Shown: in pieces, positions 24,001 to 32,654 of the stretch
How positions within the stretch are numbered: the first letter of the stretch is position 1
Layout: each line of letters begins with the position of its first letter
Source of the DNA: Candidatus Rhodoferax mariagerensis
GTDB taxonomy: Bacteria > Pseudomonadota > Gammaproteobacteria > Burkholderiales > Burkholderiaceae_C
Direction of reading: 5' to 3'
Length of the DNA: 48,784 nt
NCBI GenBank assembly: GCA_016719055.1
Contig: JADKAW010000032.1
Span: forward strand, 1 to 48,784
Made by a program: the position numbers and the translations under genes
Notes under the pieces: generated by a model
Databases searched by the model: none
Told to the model about the DNA's origin: nothing
Seen by the model: the letters and a program-made list of their open reading frames with translations, nothing else

Positions 24001-24390
24001 ATGAAAACCGCCACTACATTCAAATTCATCGCCATTGCCACCACATTGGCTGCCGTCTTGTCGGCATCGGTGCTAGCTCAAAGTGCGCCGGCTTCCGCAC
24101 CCGGTATGGGAGCCGGGCCAGGCGCAGGCAAGATGGGCCCCGGTGCGGGCGGCATGCGCGGCATGCGTATGAATCAGAACAATACGCCCGGCTGGACACT
24201 CATGACGGCCGAAGAACGTACCGCCATCCAGACCAAGATGCGCGCTGTCAAGACCTATGACGAATGCAAACTGGTGCAAACCGAACACCATGCCGCCATG
24301 GAAGTACGTGCCAAAGAAAAAGGTGTGACCCTGAATACCCCCCGCCAGAATGGCTGCGACAAAATGAAAGCACGCGGCATGATCAAGTAA
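24001..24390 (+). CDS. Small periplasmic Met/Gly-rich protein divergent from two-component system
   Basis: 129 residues with a clear signal peptide (MKTATTFKFIAIATTLAAVL, cleavage near VLAQS), an AGGAG ribosome-binding site nine bases upstream and no transmembrane segment after cleavage. The mature part opens with a low-complexity Gly/Met/Pro stretch (PGMGAGPGAGKMGPGAGG, RGMRM). A conserved-looking block follows (WTLMTAEERTAIQTKM, YDECK, HHAAMEVRAKEKG) with two Cys. I have the impression of a betaproteobacterial family of unknown function often placed beside OmpR/EnvZ-type systems. The Met/His content could suit metal binding, but this is not shown. Confidence 0.8.
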   Translation: MKTATTFKFIAIATTLAAVLSASVLAQSAPASAPGMGAGPGAGKMGPGAGGMRGMRMNQNNTPGWTLMTAEERTAIQTKMRAVKTYDECKLVQTEHHAAMEVRAKEKGVTLNTPRQNGCDKMKARGMIK

Positions 24391-24537
24391 CTTGTCCGCG
24401 CCCACCTGCCTCGCTATTTTGATGCGCTGGCACAAAATTCGCCACTGCGGGCTACGGTAACGGCTGTTGCCACAGCCCGATCCAGCCAGGCGCGCACCGG
24501 CGAGTTTCCAAGGGGCGGATTTATTCGCCCACATCCA

Positions 24538-24839
24538 AGAGGGTTTCCTTTGACTAGTCCGATCTGCGGCGGCCAAATGAGACTGATCATGAACATTCCC
24601 ACAGGCGCGGATATCCGCAAGATTTTGATCCCATCAGCGAGGGTTGCGAACCCCCTCGCATCACCTTGGCGCCCGGGCCACTGTTTTGGGATGACGGTGA
24701 TGCCGACCAGCGCAGCAACTGTCGACAGGTCAAAAGCGGCAATTCAGACTCGCTGCTGCTTGACCTACCCGTTGCACCAGTAATCACTCTTGAAGACAAT
24801 GGTGTGCTGCCAAACCAGCCAAGCACGGCAGTCAATTGA
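24538..24839 (+). pseudogene. IS91-type transposase C-terminal remnant
   Basis: Reads FPLTSPICGGQMRLIMNIPT and GADIRKIL in one frame, then after a one-base slip near 24632 DPISEGCEPPRITLAPGPLF, WDDGD and a stop at 24837-24839. This matches the tail of IS91-type transposases (CPxCGGxMRxIAFI...IxKILxHIGEPxxPPxIxPARGPPLW). Upstream catalytic domains are absent. Apart from this, 24391-25031 shows no gene. Confidence 0.6.
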
Positions 24840-25031
24840 CGGTATGGGCAAAACCCCAAGTCAGCACCCGGTTTGAGGGCTGCCCCATGGTGCGATACTT
24901 GGTCTCGTTCGATTGAAAGGCCTTCTATCCGTCAATCCAGCAAGCGTGGTCAGCAGCCAAAATGTTCGCGCTCGCCTGCATCAGTTTGAGTGGACGCAAG
25001 CCTCAAGATCAATTTAGAAGGAGACCTTTTC

Positions 25032-26732
25032 ATGAGCAAAATCGCACCCGAATTGCTGGCACTTCAGCGCCTCTACTACTGGGAAAAAAGCCAACCCAAA
25101 CGCGTGGCCTTGACCCAACCTATGGGGGACGGCAAGGTTCTGGAGTTCACTTGGGCACAGGTGGGTGATCAAGTGCGCCGCATGGCCACCCACCTGAAGG
25201 CGCAGGGCTGGGCACCCGGCGACAAAGTAGCCATTTTGTCCAAAAACTGTGCCTGGTGGTTGATGACCGACCTGGCAATCTGGATGGCGGGGTATGTCTC
25301 GGTACCGTTGTACCCCACACTGGCGGCCAGCACCGTCAAGCAGATATTGACCCACAGCGATGCACGAGCCTGTTTTGTTGGCAAACTTGACGGCTGGGCA
25401 GGCATGAAGCCCGGTGTGCCCGACGGTTTGCCCTGCATCAGTTACCCGCTGTCGCCCACTGATGCGTTGACGACCTACCTCGGCTGGGATGCTTTGTGCG
25501 CCGCCGCAAAGCCCCTGCAAGGTGATGTTCTGCGCGGCGAAGACGAGTTGGCTACCCTGATATATACCTCCGGTACCACAGGGATGCCCAAGGGGGTGAT
25601 GCATACTTTTGGCAATTTTGCCTGGGGCATGGACGCTGCCTTCAAGCGCGTTGCCATGTCGGACCAGGACCGCATGTTGTCCTACCTGCCGCTGGCCCAT
25701 GTGGTGGAGCGGGTGTTGGTCGAGCATGGCTGGTTGCGTACCAGTTTTCATGTGTTTTTTGCCGAATCTCTCGACACCTTCACGGCCGATTTGCAGCGCG
25801 CACGCCCCACCATCTTTTTCTCAGTGCCCCGGTTGTGGGTCAAGTTTCAGCAGGGCGTGCATCACAAGATGCCAGCTGCCAAGCTCAAGCTTTTGTTGTC
25901 GCTACCCATCATCGGTGGCCTGGTTCGACGCAAGGTGCTCAAGGCGTTGGGGCTGGACCAGTGTCGTTTTGCCGCAGGTGGGGCCGCGCCCATGCCGGTG
26001 ACCTTGTTGGCCTGGTTTCGTGCCCTCGGCCTGCCCATCAATGAGGGTTATGGCATGACCGAAAACCTGGCTGTGTCGCACCTGACTTTGCCGGGAAAAA
26101 ACCAGGAGGGTTCAGTCGGTCCGGTTTACGAAGGCGTAGAAGTCCGCATTGATCCCGCTAACGGCGAGGTGCAAATGCGAAGCTCGGCGCTGATGCTGGG
26201 CTATTACAAAGAGGCCGCACTGACCCGTGAAACATTCAGCTCAGACGGTTGGTTGCGCACGGGTGACAAGGGGCATATTGATGCGCAGGGCAACCTGCGC
26301 ATCACCGGTCGTGTGAAAGACCTGTTTAAGACCAGCAAAGGTAAATACGTGGCCCCGGCCCCTATTGAGGAAAAACTGGTCATGCATGATGCGGTTGAGG
26401 CCTGTGTGGTGACTGGTGCCAACCTGGGGCAGCCACTTGGCATCGTGATGCTCAATGTCCAGGCGGTTGCATCGCTGGGTGATACTGTTGCCCGGGCAGA
26501 ACTCTCCACCTCGCTCTCGCAACACCTAAAGGGCATCAACGAGCAGTTGGACCCCCACGAGCAACTCAAATGCCTGATTGCAGTGACCACAGCATGGACG
26601 GTGGACAACGACTTGATTACGCCCACTTTCAAGGTCAAACGTAACAGGATTGAAGACCTATACTCCAAAAATTATGAGCGCTGGCAGACATCCGCCGAAA
26701 AAGTGATTTTTCAAACAGAAGGAGACCGGTAA
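25032..26732 (+). CDS. AMP-forming acyl-CoA synthetase (long-chain fatty acid type)
   Basis: 566-residue ANL-family enzyme that activates a carboxylic acid with ATP and CoA. Motifs: LATLIYTSGTTGMPKGVMHT (P-loop), the gate region SYLPLAHVVERV, NEGYGMTEN, and the hinge/C-terminal RTGDKGHIDAQGNLRITGR followed by KDLFKTSKGKYVAPAPIE. The LFKTSKGKYVAPAPIE signature is that of long-chain/bubblegum-type synthetases rather than acetyl-CoA synthetase. The start ATG at 25032 has AAGGAGA upstream. It overlaps the next gene by one base (TAATG). Length is on the short side of this subgroup but complete. Confidence 0.92.
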   Translation: MSKIAPELLALQRLYYWEKSQPKRVALTQPMGDGKVLEFTWAQVGDQVRRMATHLKAQGWAPGDKVAILSKNCAWWLMTDLAIWMAGYVSVPLYPTLAASTVKQILTHSDARACFVGKLDGWAGMKPGVPDGLPCISYPLSPTDALTTYLGWDALCAAAKPLQGDVLRGEDELATLIYTSGTTGMPKGVMHTFGNFAWGMDAAFKRVAMSDQDRMLSYLPLAHVVERVLVEHGWLRTSFHVFFAESLDTFTADLQRARPTIFFSVPRLWVKFQQGVHHKMPAAKLKLLLSLPIIGGLVRRKVLKALGLDQCRFAAGGAAPMPVTLLAWFRALGLPINEGYGMTENLAVSHLTLPGKNQEGSVGPVYEGVEVRIDPANGEVQMRSSALMLGYYKEAALTRETFSSDGWLRTGDKGHIDAQGNLRITGRVKDLFKTSKGKYVAPAPIEEKLVMHDAVEACVVTGANLGQPLGIVMLNVQAVASLGDTVARAELSTSLSQHLKGINEQLDPHEQLKCLIAVTTAWTVDNDLITPTFKVKRNRIEDLYSKNYERWQTSAEKVIFQTEGDR

Positions 26733-27322
26733 TGCGTCAATTGAAGAATGTGAAACAACCTTTCGCAGCCCTGCTGCTGGCCTGTGCTGCGTTAACCAGT
26801 GGGTCACAAGTGCTGGAGGTAGAGGGTGTCAAACTTGAAGCTACCAGTCAGATGGGTCCCGCCACCTTGCAACTCAATGGCGCTGGTTTGCGCACCAAGG
26901 TGTTTTTCAAGGTCTATGTGGCTGGCCTGTATGTGCCCCAAAAAGCCAACACGTCAGCCCAGTTGCTGGCGCAAAAGGGCCCCCGTCGCGTCGCCATCAC
27001 CATGCTGCGTAATGTGGATGCCGAAAGTTTTGCGGGTGCCCTGAACGAGGGCCTGCGTGACAATCACACCGAGGCCCAGTTTGTTGCCATGAAGTCGCAA
27101 ATTGACGCGCTAAATGCCAACCTCAAAGCCGTGGGTGAAGCCAAGAAGGGCGACGTGATTCATTTTGAATTTTTGCCTGACGCTGGCACCCGGGTCACGG
27201 TCAACGGTAGCCCGCGCGGCACGCCGATTGCAGGCGAAGACTTCTTTGCCTCGGTGTTGCGTATCTGGCTTGGAGAAAAGCCAGTCGATGCTACCCTCAA
27301 AAATGGCATGCTTGGTGGCTGA
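26732..27322 (+). CDS. Chalcone isomerase-like periplasmic protein
   Basis: 196 residues with an N-terminal signal sequence (LKNVKQPFAALLLACAALTS). The mature part has the chalcone isomerase-like fold as seen in many proteobacterial exported proteins: GAGLRTKVFFKVYVAGLYVP, a central helical region and PIAGEDFFASVLRIWLGEKP at the end. Bacterial members lack flavonoid chemistry; some are thought to bind fatty acids. Coupling (TAATG) to an acyl-CoA synthetase fits a lipid-related role here, but that is inference. Confidence 0.88.
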   Translation: MRQLKNVKQPFAALLLACAALTSGSQVLEVEGVKLEATSQMGPATLQLNGAGLRTKVFFKVYVAGLYVPQKANTSAQLLAQKGPRRVAITMLRNVDAESFAGALNEGLRDNHTEAQFVAMKSQIDALNANLKAVGEAKKGDVIHFEFLPDAGTRVTVNGSPRGTPIAGEDFFASVLRIWLGEKPVDATLKNGMLGG

Positions 27323-27484
27323 TTGAACCGGTGGGCTCTGTACGCTGAAGATGTTTGATGGCCTTAGCTATGGCATCGTCCGATGCTGCGTATGGCAAGG
27401 CCGATATGAATTGGCGTACAGACGAATTGATGGCACTTTTGCGCCGCAGCACCTCGCAGAACAACAATTGTGAGATAGCGTGTG

Positions 27485-27560
27485 ATGATTTTTAGTGAAG
27501 ACTCAACCGTCAAAAATCCCTTGCGTTCTGCATCTTGTCCGGCTTGGCTACAGCTATCAG
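27485..27560 (+). pseudogene. Type I restriction HsdR N-terminal fossil
   Basis: About 23 codons read MIFSEDSTVK, then in the next frame IPCVLHLVRLGYSYQ. This resembles the N-terminal stretch of HsdR subunits (FxEDxxVKIPxILHLxxLGYxY). One extra A in an A-run separates the frames, and no further homology follows. It is too short to be functional. The rest of 27323-27650 shows nothing that I can name. Confidence 0.45.
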
Positions 27561-27650
27561 ATCACACCCGAGATCAGCTACACCGGATTCTCAAACTGGG
27601 AACTGCCCGGTCGGCTGAGTGTGCTGGGTGGGTCAGCACCGAAAGAATTT

Positions 27651-27706
27651 ACAAAAAAGCTCTCTAGCCCCCGTCTGTCCGTCTATCTTAGCTATCATTT
27701 TTGACA
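27651..27706 (+). repeat. Intergenic palindromic repeat, diverged (E)
   Basis: AAAAAAGCTCTCTAGCCCCC, spacer, TTAGCTATCATTTTTG. It matches the CTCTAGCCC and AGCTATCA blocks of the family and overlaps the 3' end of the histidine kinase gene. Confidence 0.45.
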
Positions 27707-29004
27707 TGTCCCAGGTCGATCCAGGCTTCCAGTCCACCGCCGGCGCGCTGCTCCAGCGTGACCTGCCAGCCGTTGGCCCGTGCCAGTTCCCGCACAATCG
27801 CCAGGCCCAGCCCTGAACCACCGGTTGATGGGCTGCGCGAGGTTTCAAGCCGCTGAAACGGCTGGAACATGGCCTCAACCTGGTTCGGGGCAATGCCCGG
27901 GCCGCGGTCGAGCACACCAATGCGCACGCCATGCACTCTGATTTGGGCCACCAGTTCCACCAGAGACGTTGCTGCGTAGCGCTGGGCGTTTTGCAGCAGA
28001 TTGCCAAGGGCGCGGTGCAAGGCCGTTGCGGGCATGTCAAGTTGGCAAGCCGGGCAACTGACCGTGACCGGGCTGGCCGGCGTGGCAAAGTCGGCGGCCA
28101 GGGTGTTCAGGAAATGATCGAGCTGCGTGGGTACCGGTGCCTCATGGGTTAAGCCGCGCGCCAGCTCAAGCACCTGGCCAATCAACCGGTTCATCTGTTC
28201 GATGTCGCGCTCCACTCGGTCGATCAGGGCCGGGTCTGGCTGGTCTCGTAGCATCTCAAGGGCCAGGCGCATGCGTGCCAGCGGTGTGCGTAGATCGTGT
28301 GACACACCGGCCAGCAGTGTGGTGCGGGCGCTTAGCAAATCACGCACCTGTTGCGCCATGGCGTTAAAGCGGCGGCTCAGGGCCACCATCTCGCGTGGGC
28401 CGGTCTCGGGCAACAGTGCCGGGCTACCGCCCTGTCCAATCAGGGCGCTGGCCGCTTCGAGTTGGGCCAGCGGGCGGGTCAGTCGGCGCGCCAGCCAAAG
28501 TGCCACCCCCACGGCAAACACCAAAGTAATCAGCAAGGCCATGAAAAACGCCGCCACCGGCTGACTGTCAATGCGGTTGCCCGACAAACCCACCGTCAAG
28601 GGGCCGCCGCCCGTGGGCACCGTGGCCCAGTACCAGGTGCCGGTCTCCAGTTGTTCACTGCTCAGGTGTTGCTGGCGACCGGTTCGCCGGGCCAACGCGG
28701 CCTCTAGCAGGTAAAAGTAGGGCGGATGCCATTCATCAAGGCCAGGGCGGGGCAGTTCCGCCCGCAGCGCCAGCGCATGGCTCTTTAATAGTTCTTCCTC
28801 AAAAGCCGGTCGTGTGGGTGGCGGTAGTTCGGCCCAGGTCTGGGCCGACAGCACCATCAAGCCCGCCAGATCGTCGGCCGATGTGCGCCCCAGCGGCAAC
28901 AGCACCCAGGCCACAAACAGGCCCATCACCAGCAATTCCATCAGCACAAACGCCAGCGCCAACAGCAGCGTATTCTGGCGTGCCAGGCTGGGCGTTGGCT
29001 TCAA
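27688..29004 (-). CDS. Sensor histidine kinase (EnvZ-like), second system
   Basis: 438-residue inner-membrane kinase. There is a first transmembrane segment at about 12-36, a periplasmic loop of about 110 residues and a second segment (FFMALLITLVFAVGVALWLA). It continues with HAMP, His 236 in AGVSHDLRTPLARMR, N-box LGNLLQNAQRYA, G1 VLDRGPGI and G2 GGSGLGLAIV. It overlaps the regulator gene by ATGA. It is distinct from the kinase at 21664-23049 in its periplasmic domain, so the two systems probably sense different things. Its C-terminus reaches into a copy of the intergenic repeat. Confidence 0.92.
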   Translation of the reverse strand: MKPTPSLARQNTLLLALAFVLMELLVMGLFVAWVLLPLGRTSADDLAGLMVLSAQTWAELPPPTRPAFEEELLKSHALALRAELPRPGLDEWHPPYFYLLEAALARRTGRQQHLSSEQLETGTWYWATVPTGGGPLTVGLSGNRIDSQPVAAFFMALLITLVFAVGVALWLARRLTRPLAQLEAASALIGQGGSPALLPETGPREMVALSRRFNAMAQQVRDLLSARTTLLAGVSHDLRTPLARMRLALEMLRDQPDPALIDRVERDIEQMNRLIGQVLELARGLTHEAPVPTQLDHFLNTLAADFATPASPVTVSCPACQLDMPATALHRALGNLLQNAQRYAATSLVELVAQIRVHGVRIGVLDRGPGIAPNQVEAMFQPFQRLETSRSPSTGGSGLGLAIVRELARANGWQVTLEQRAGGGLEAWIDLGHVKNDS

Positions 29005-29720
29005 GGCTGGTTACCGCGCGGGTTGAACAGGTAGCCTTCACCACGCACGGTGCGGATAAAAGCCGGCGCGGCTGGGTCGGCTTCGATCTTGCGGCGCAGG
29101 CGCGTGACCCGGTTGTCGATGCTGCGGTCAAACGGGTCGCGCTCATAGCCGCGCAGCATGTCCACCAGTGCGTCGCGCGACAACACCCGGTTGGGGTGCG
29201 CCACCAGCGCGGCCAGCAGTTCGTAGTCGGCGCTGGTCAGGGCCAACTCCTGGCCGTCGCGCAGCAGGCGGTGGCTCAAGGTGTCAAGCACATAGGGGCC
29301 AAAGTTGGCCAAACCCTCAGAAGCTGCTGGCTCGGCTGCCCGAGCATGCCCACGGCGCAGCAGGGCACGCAAGCGCGCCAGCAATTCGCGGGGACCAAAG
29401 GGCTTGGACAGGTAGTCATCCGCACCGACTTCCAGGCCAATCACGCGGTCCAGTTCTTCGCCACGGGCTGACAACATCAGGATCGGTACTTGAGATTTGG
29501 CACGCAGGGCACGCGTGAGCGACAGGCCGTCTTCACCGGGCAGCATCAAATCAAGCACGATGGCATCCGGCATGCCATGGGCCAACTGCACCCACATGGC
29601 AACACCGTCGCCTGCGCTGGAGACTGTCAAACCATTGGCCCCCAGATAGCTGGTCAGCAGCTCGCGCAGATCGGGGTCGTCGTCAACGACCAGAATACGG
29701 GATGGTGAGGGCGTGTTCAT
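29001..29720 (-). CDS. OmpR-family response regulator, second system
   Basis: 239 residues. The receiver has VVDDDPDLRE, phosphoacceptor Asp 57 in IVLDLMLPGEDG and Lys in LSKPFGPRELLAR. The winged-helix output domain has LTSADYELLAALVAHPNRVL, SIDNRVTRLRRKIE and IRTVRGEGYLFNP. The start is the ATG at 29720, directly before SPSRILVVDDD; longer in-frame starts run into the divergent promoter region. It is the first gene of the operon with the kinase, and divergent from three small exported proteins at 29877-31352, which are candidate targets. Confidence 0.93.
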   Translation of the reverse strand: MNTPSPSRILVVDDDPDLRELLTSYLGANGLTVSSAGDGVAMWVQLAHGMPDAIVLDLMLPGEDGLSLTRALRAKSQVPILMLSARGEELDRVIGLEVGADDYLSKPFGPRELLARLRALLRRGHARAAEPAASEGLANFGPYVLDTLSHRLLRDGQELALTSADYELLAALVAHPNRVLSRDALVDMLRGYERDPFDRSIDNRVTRLRRKIEADPAAPAFIRTVRGEGYLFNPRGNQP

Positions 29721-29876
29721 GATGGGTGCGTGGCAGTTTACGGCAAGCCCCGGCGTTTTTGACCGCGTTGACACCGGCAGGTACGCTACGGCGACACTCT
29801 GATACAAAGCGAACTGATCCAGACATGCTGTGGCGACAGAGGCGGCGCACCATACACCTACCCGAAAACAAACATC

Positions 29877-30272
29877 ATGAAAGCACCAACTTCCCTCTTT
29901 TCATTGCTGCTGCTGACCGCCGTGTCTGGCGTGGCTGCCCAGTCCCTGCCAAGGGATGCTGAACCACTGACAACCCGTCCGTTGAACCTGTCGGTGCGCA
30001 AACCAAGCGCACCGCTCACCGATCCGGCGCTGATTGTGATTGGCCAGCCAGCACAGTCCACCAGCCCGACGCAAAACGTCACTACCGGCAGCAATGAAGA
30101 GACGGGAGGCGCAGCCAGTTTGCCCTACGGTGCCGGCTTTGAGAGCCGGCAGCAGGGCAGCGTAACAGGTGGCGGCGGTACCGGGGGCACCGGCAATTCC
30201 GGCAACTCAGGTAGTGGCAATGGTGCAGGCAATGGTGGTGGTGGCCGGGGCGGCGCAGGCCGTGGGCGTTAG
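29877..30272 (+). CDS. Exported Gly-rich small protein
   Basis: 131 residues with a signal peptide (MKAPTSLFSLLLLTAVSGVAA, then QSLP). The mature part is mostly low-complexity. A Pro/Thr/Ser region precedes a Gly/Asn/Ser tail (GGGGTGGTGNSGNSGSGNG, then RGGAGRGR). No known domain is visible. It is the first of three exported proteins reading away from the two-component system; the next gene follows after 30 bases. Only the coding capacity and export signal are supported; function is unknown. Confidence 0.7.
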   Translation: MKAPTSLFSLLLLTAVSGVAAQSLPRDAEPLTTRPLNLSVRKPSAPLTDPALIVIGQPAQSTSPTQNVTTGSNEETGGAASLPYGAGFESRQQGSVTGGGGTGGTGNSGNSGSGNGAGNGGGGRGGAGRGR

Positions 30273-30302
30273 TCGGTTTATCAACTTTTCTGGAGTTCCA
30301 TC

Positions 30303-30563
30303 ATGAAATCTTCCTCTTTGTTCATCGCTTTGATTGCAACTGTGGCTTTTGGCGCCAGCGCATACGCTGCCGGCCCGACCAGGTCGCAAGGCGCAGCCGC
30401 CGCAACCAATCCCAGCAAAACCTCGACGTCGACCAAAACTCAAGCCCAGGTTCATACCCCAGGTACTGGTCTTACCACCCCCAGCCTGCGCACGGGCGCG
30501 GCCGGTGGTGGTGCTGGCACGCCCAACGGCATTCACACACCGGGCACGGGCCTGACCAACTGA
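30303..30563 (+). CDS. Exported small protein with repeated HTPGTGLT motif
   Basis: 86 residues: a signal peptide (MKSSSLFIALIATVAFGASA, then YAAG) and a short mature region. HTPGTGLT occurs twice, once in the middle and once at the C-terminus. The linker is rich in Thr, Ser, Ala and Gly. A TTCTGGAGTT sequence upstream serves as ribosome-binding site. No known family; function unknown. It lies between the Gly-rich protein and the DUF2202 lipoprotein and is presumably cotranscribed. Confidence 0.7.
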   Translation: MKSSSLFIALIATVAFGASAYAAGPTRSQGAAAATNPSKTSTSTKTQAQVHTPGTGLTTPSLRTGAAGGGAGTPNGIHTPGTGLTN

Positions 30564-30632
30564 GGCGGGTTTCGCCGCACCTGATGCAGGGCCGTGCTGG
30601 CCCTGCTATTTTGTTCATCTGGGGAAAATAGT

Positions 30633-31352
30633 GTGAATACTCGATACAAATCAATCTCTGCCGGGCTGCTGGCGGCTTTTTTGCTGACGGCCTGTGGTGG
30701 TGGTGGGGACGGTGGTAACGGTGGTGATACTGCCGTTGGCAAGGGTGGCCCACCCCTGGTGGTGGACGCGGATGGTGTTTCTACCTTTGACAGCACAGCG
30801 CTAGGCACGTCATTGGCAGCCCTGCCGGTAGAGACCTTGAGCGCCGCAGAGCAGGAGTCGCTGCTCTTCATGCGCGAAGAAGAAAAGCTGGCGCATGACG
30901 TGTACGCCGGGCTTGATGCGGGTTGGGGTGCCAGTCTTCGCGTTTTCGGCAATATCGCCCGCAGCGAATCAACTCACACCGAGGCGGTGCGCCGATTGTT
31001 GTTGCGTTATGCCTTGCCCGATCCAACTGCCAGCCTGGCAGCGGGTGTGTACCAAAACACCTTGCTGCAGGGCCTTTACACGCAATTGATGGCCACCGGC
31101 AATGGGTCTTTGGTGGACGCGTTGAAGGTCGGTGCTGCGATCGAAGAGATCGACATGATCGACCTGAACAAGGCGCTGCTGGCCATCGACAACCGGGACA
31201 TCGTGCTGGTTTATCAAAATCTGCTCAAAGGCTCGCGCAACCACCTGCGGTCATTTGTCAGCACCCTGGCCAACCGAGGGGTAAGCTATGAGCCGCGATA
31301 CATGACGCCAACTGACTATCAGGCCATCATCAGCACACCCATTGAGCGTTGA
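30633..31352 (+). CDS. DUF2202 ferritin-like lipoprotein
   Basis: 239 residues from GTG 30633, with GGGGA eight bases upstream. A lipoprotein signal is present (LLAAFLLTACGGG, with the lipid-modified Cys in LTAC). The mature part is a DUF2202 domain, which has a ferritin-like four-helix fold. Its helices carry likely metal ligands: FMREEEKLAHDVYAGL, RSESTHTEAVRRLL, GAAIEEIDMIDL and the SRNHLRSF helix. The presence of Glu/His in each helix suits a di-iron or similar site, but activity is not established for the family. It ends 5 bases from the convergent oxidoreductase gene. Confidence 0.88.
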   Translation: MNTRYKSISAGLLAAFLLTACGGGGDGGNGGDTAVGKGGPPLVVDADGVSTFDSTALGTSLAALPVETLSAAEQESLLFMREEEKLAHDVYAGLDAGWGASLRVFGNIARSESTHTEAVRRLLLRYALPDPTASLAAGVYQNTLLQGLYTQLMATGNGSLVDALKVGAAIEEIDMIDLNKALLAIDNRDIVLVYQNLLKGSRNHLRSFVSTLANRGVSYEPRYMTPTDYQAIISTPIER

Positions 31353-31357
31353 CCGCC

Positions 31358-32467
31358 TCAGGATGCGGGCCGGCCATAGCGGCGTATGAAGCCATGGTCA
31401 ATGTGGTTTTTGAACCACCAGACCCAGCGCCCTTGGGCTGAGTAGTTGCCCCAGCTTGCAACGGCGCTTTTGTCACCCAAAGAGAGCAGGTTCAACGTTT
31501 TTTCCTGGGGCGTGTAGCGCGTGGGCGCAACGCCTGCCAGCACCGCCCGCAGGTTTTTGGCCAGCGGCGGCCCGGCCCGCACCGCATAAACACCGCTACG
31601 GGCCAACTGGCGGTCAACGCGCGTGCTGACGTCGCCTGCAGCAAACACCGCCGGATGGCTGGTGGAGCGCTGAAACTCATCCACTGCAATAAAGCCCTGC
31701 TGGTCAAGTGCCAGGCCGCTGTCTAGCAGCCAGCCTGGGGCTTGCGCGCCAGTGGCCAGCAGCGGCACGTCACAGGCCAGCTTGGCACCGCTGCCCAGGC
31801 TGATTTCCCCTGCCGCAATGCCACAGGCAGACTCTCTGATAACGGTGATGTTGCGGCTTTTGAGCGCCCGGGCAATGCGCCATTGCACTGTCAGCGGGTA
31901 ATTGGCCGCCAATGGTGTATCGCCTGTCAACAGCGTGACGGAAGAATTTTCAAGACGGTGGGCCACGGCGCAAGCCAGCTCAATGCCTGCTGCACCGCCG
32001 CCAATCACGGCCACTCGCAGCGGGCGACTTTGGGACAGGGTCACCACCTGCGGCCACAGCGCGCCAAAAGCCTCGATGGGGCGCACAAACAGTGCATGTT
32101 CACGTGCACCAGGCATGACTTGCTCGATCTTCAGGCGATCTTGCACCGGCCCACTGTTGACCGATAACACGTCAAACCCCAGGGTGCTGCCGTTGTCCAG
32201 CGTCAGGGTGCGGCTGGTGGCATCCAGACCTTCGGCACTGCGCTGCAACCATTCAATGCAGGTGTTGGCCAGCAAAGGTGGCAGCGGAATCACGCAGTCT
32301 TCCAGTGCATAGTGCCCGGCCACAAAACCCGGCACCATGCCGGAGTACAACTGGCGCCCAAAAGGTGCAACCAGGGTGATCTTGACGCTGGCCATTGGCT
32401 GGGCTGCCAGCGTTGACAGCAGGTGAACATGGGCATGGCCAGCGCCTAACAAGACCAAGTGTTTCAT
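31358..32467 (-). CDS. FAD-dependent NAD(P)H dehydrogenase (NDH-2-like)
   Basis: 369-residue flavoprotein of the pyridine-nucleotide-disulfide oxidoreductase group. The N-terminal FAD-binding Rossmann motif is LVLLGAGHAHVHLL, the second dinucleotide (NAD) motif is VAVIGGGAAGIELA near residue 150, and the FAD-closing motif is HPAVFAAGDVST. GAGHAHV is typical of the subgroup related to NDH-2 and to SelD-fused oxidoreductases. No transmembrane segments are seen; it may attach peripherally to the membrane and reduce quinone. It is preceded on the same strand by a malic enzyme gene, 180 bases away. Confidence 0.85.
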   Translation of the reverse strand: MKHLVLLGAGHAHVHLLSTLAAQPMASVKITLVAPFGRQLYSGMVPGFVAGHYALEDCVIPLPPLLANTCIEWLQRSAEGLDATSRTLTLDNGSTLGFDVLSVNSGPVQDRLKIEQVMPGAREHALFVRPIEAFGALWPQVVTLSQSRPLRVAVIGGGAAGIELACAVAHRLENSSVTLLTGDTPLAANYPLTVQWRIARALKSRNITVIRESACGIAAGEISLGSGAKLACDVPLLATGAQAPGWLLDSGLALDQQGFIAVDEFQRSTSHPAVFAAGDVSTRVDRQLARSGVYAVRAGPPLAKNLRAVLAGVAPTRYTPQEKTLNLLSLGDKSAVASWGNYSAQGRWVWWFKNHIDHGFIRRYGRPAS

Positions 32468-32483
32468 GAAGAAGTGAATAATT

Positions 32484-32543
32484 AATCAAAAAAATGGCTC
32501 TAGACCATATCGGTATTGTGCAAGAAGCTACAAATATTATAGC
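32484..32543 (+). repeat. Intergenic palindromic repeat, diverged (F)
   Basis: TCAAAAAAATGGCTCTAGACC, a spacer, then AAGCTACAAATATTATAGC, in which GCTA and TAGC can pair. It lies between malic enzyme and the oxidoreductase, both on the minus strand. Confidence 0.55.
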
Positions 32544-32654
32544 AAAGCAAGAATCGACCCAACCCTGCTTGTTGCGCTCGACAATCGTCGCTCAGGGAGT
32601 TGCCTTTGCCCAGCTTGACGTACTCTGCACCCTACGCGATGGGTCGGTCCGGCG

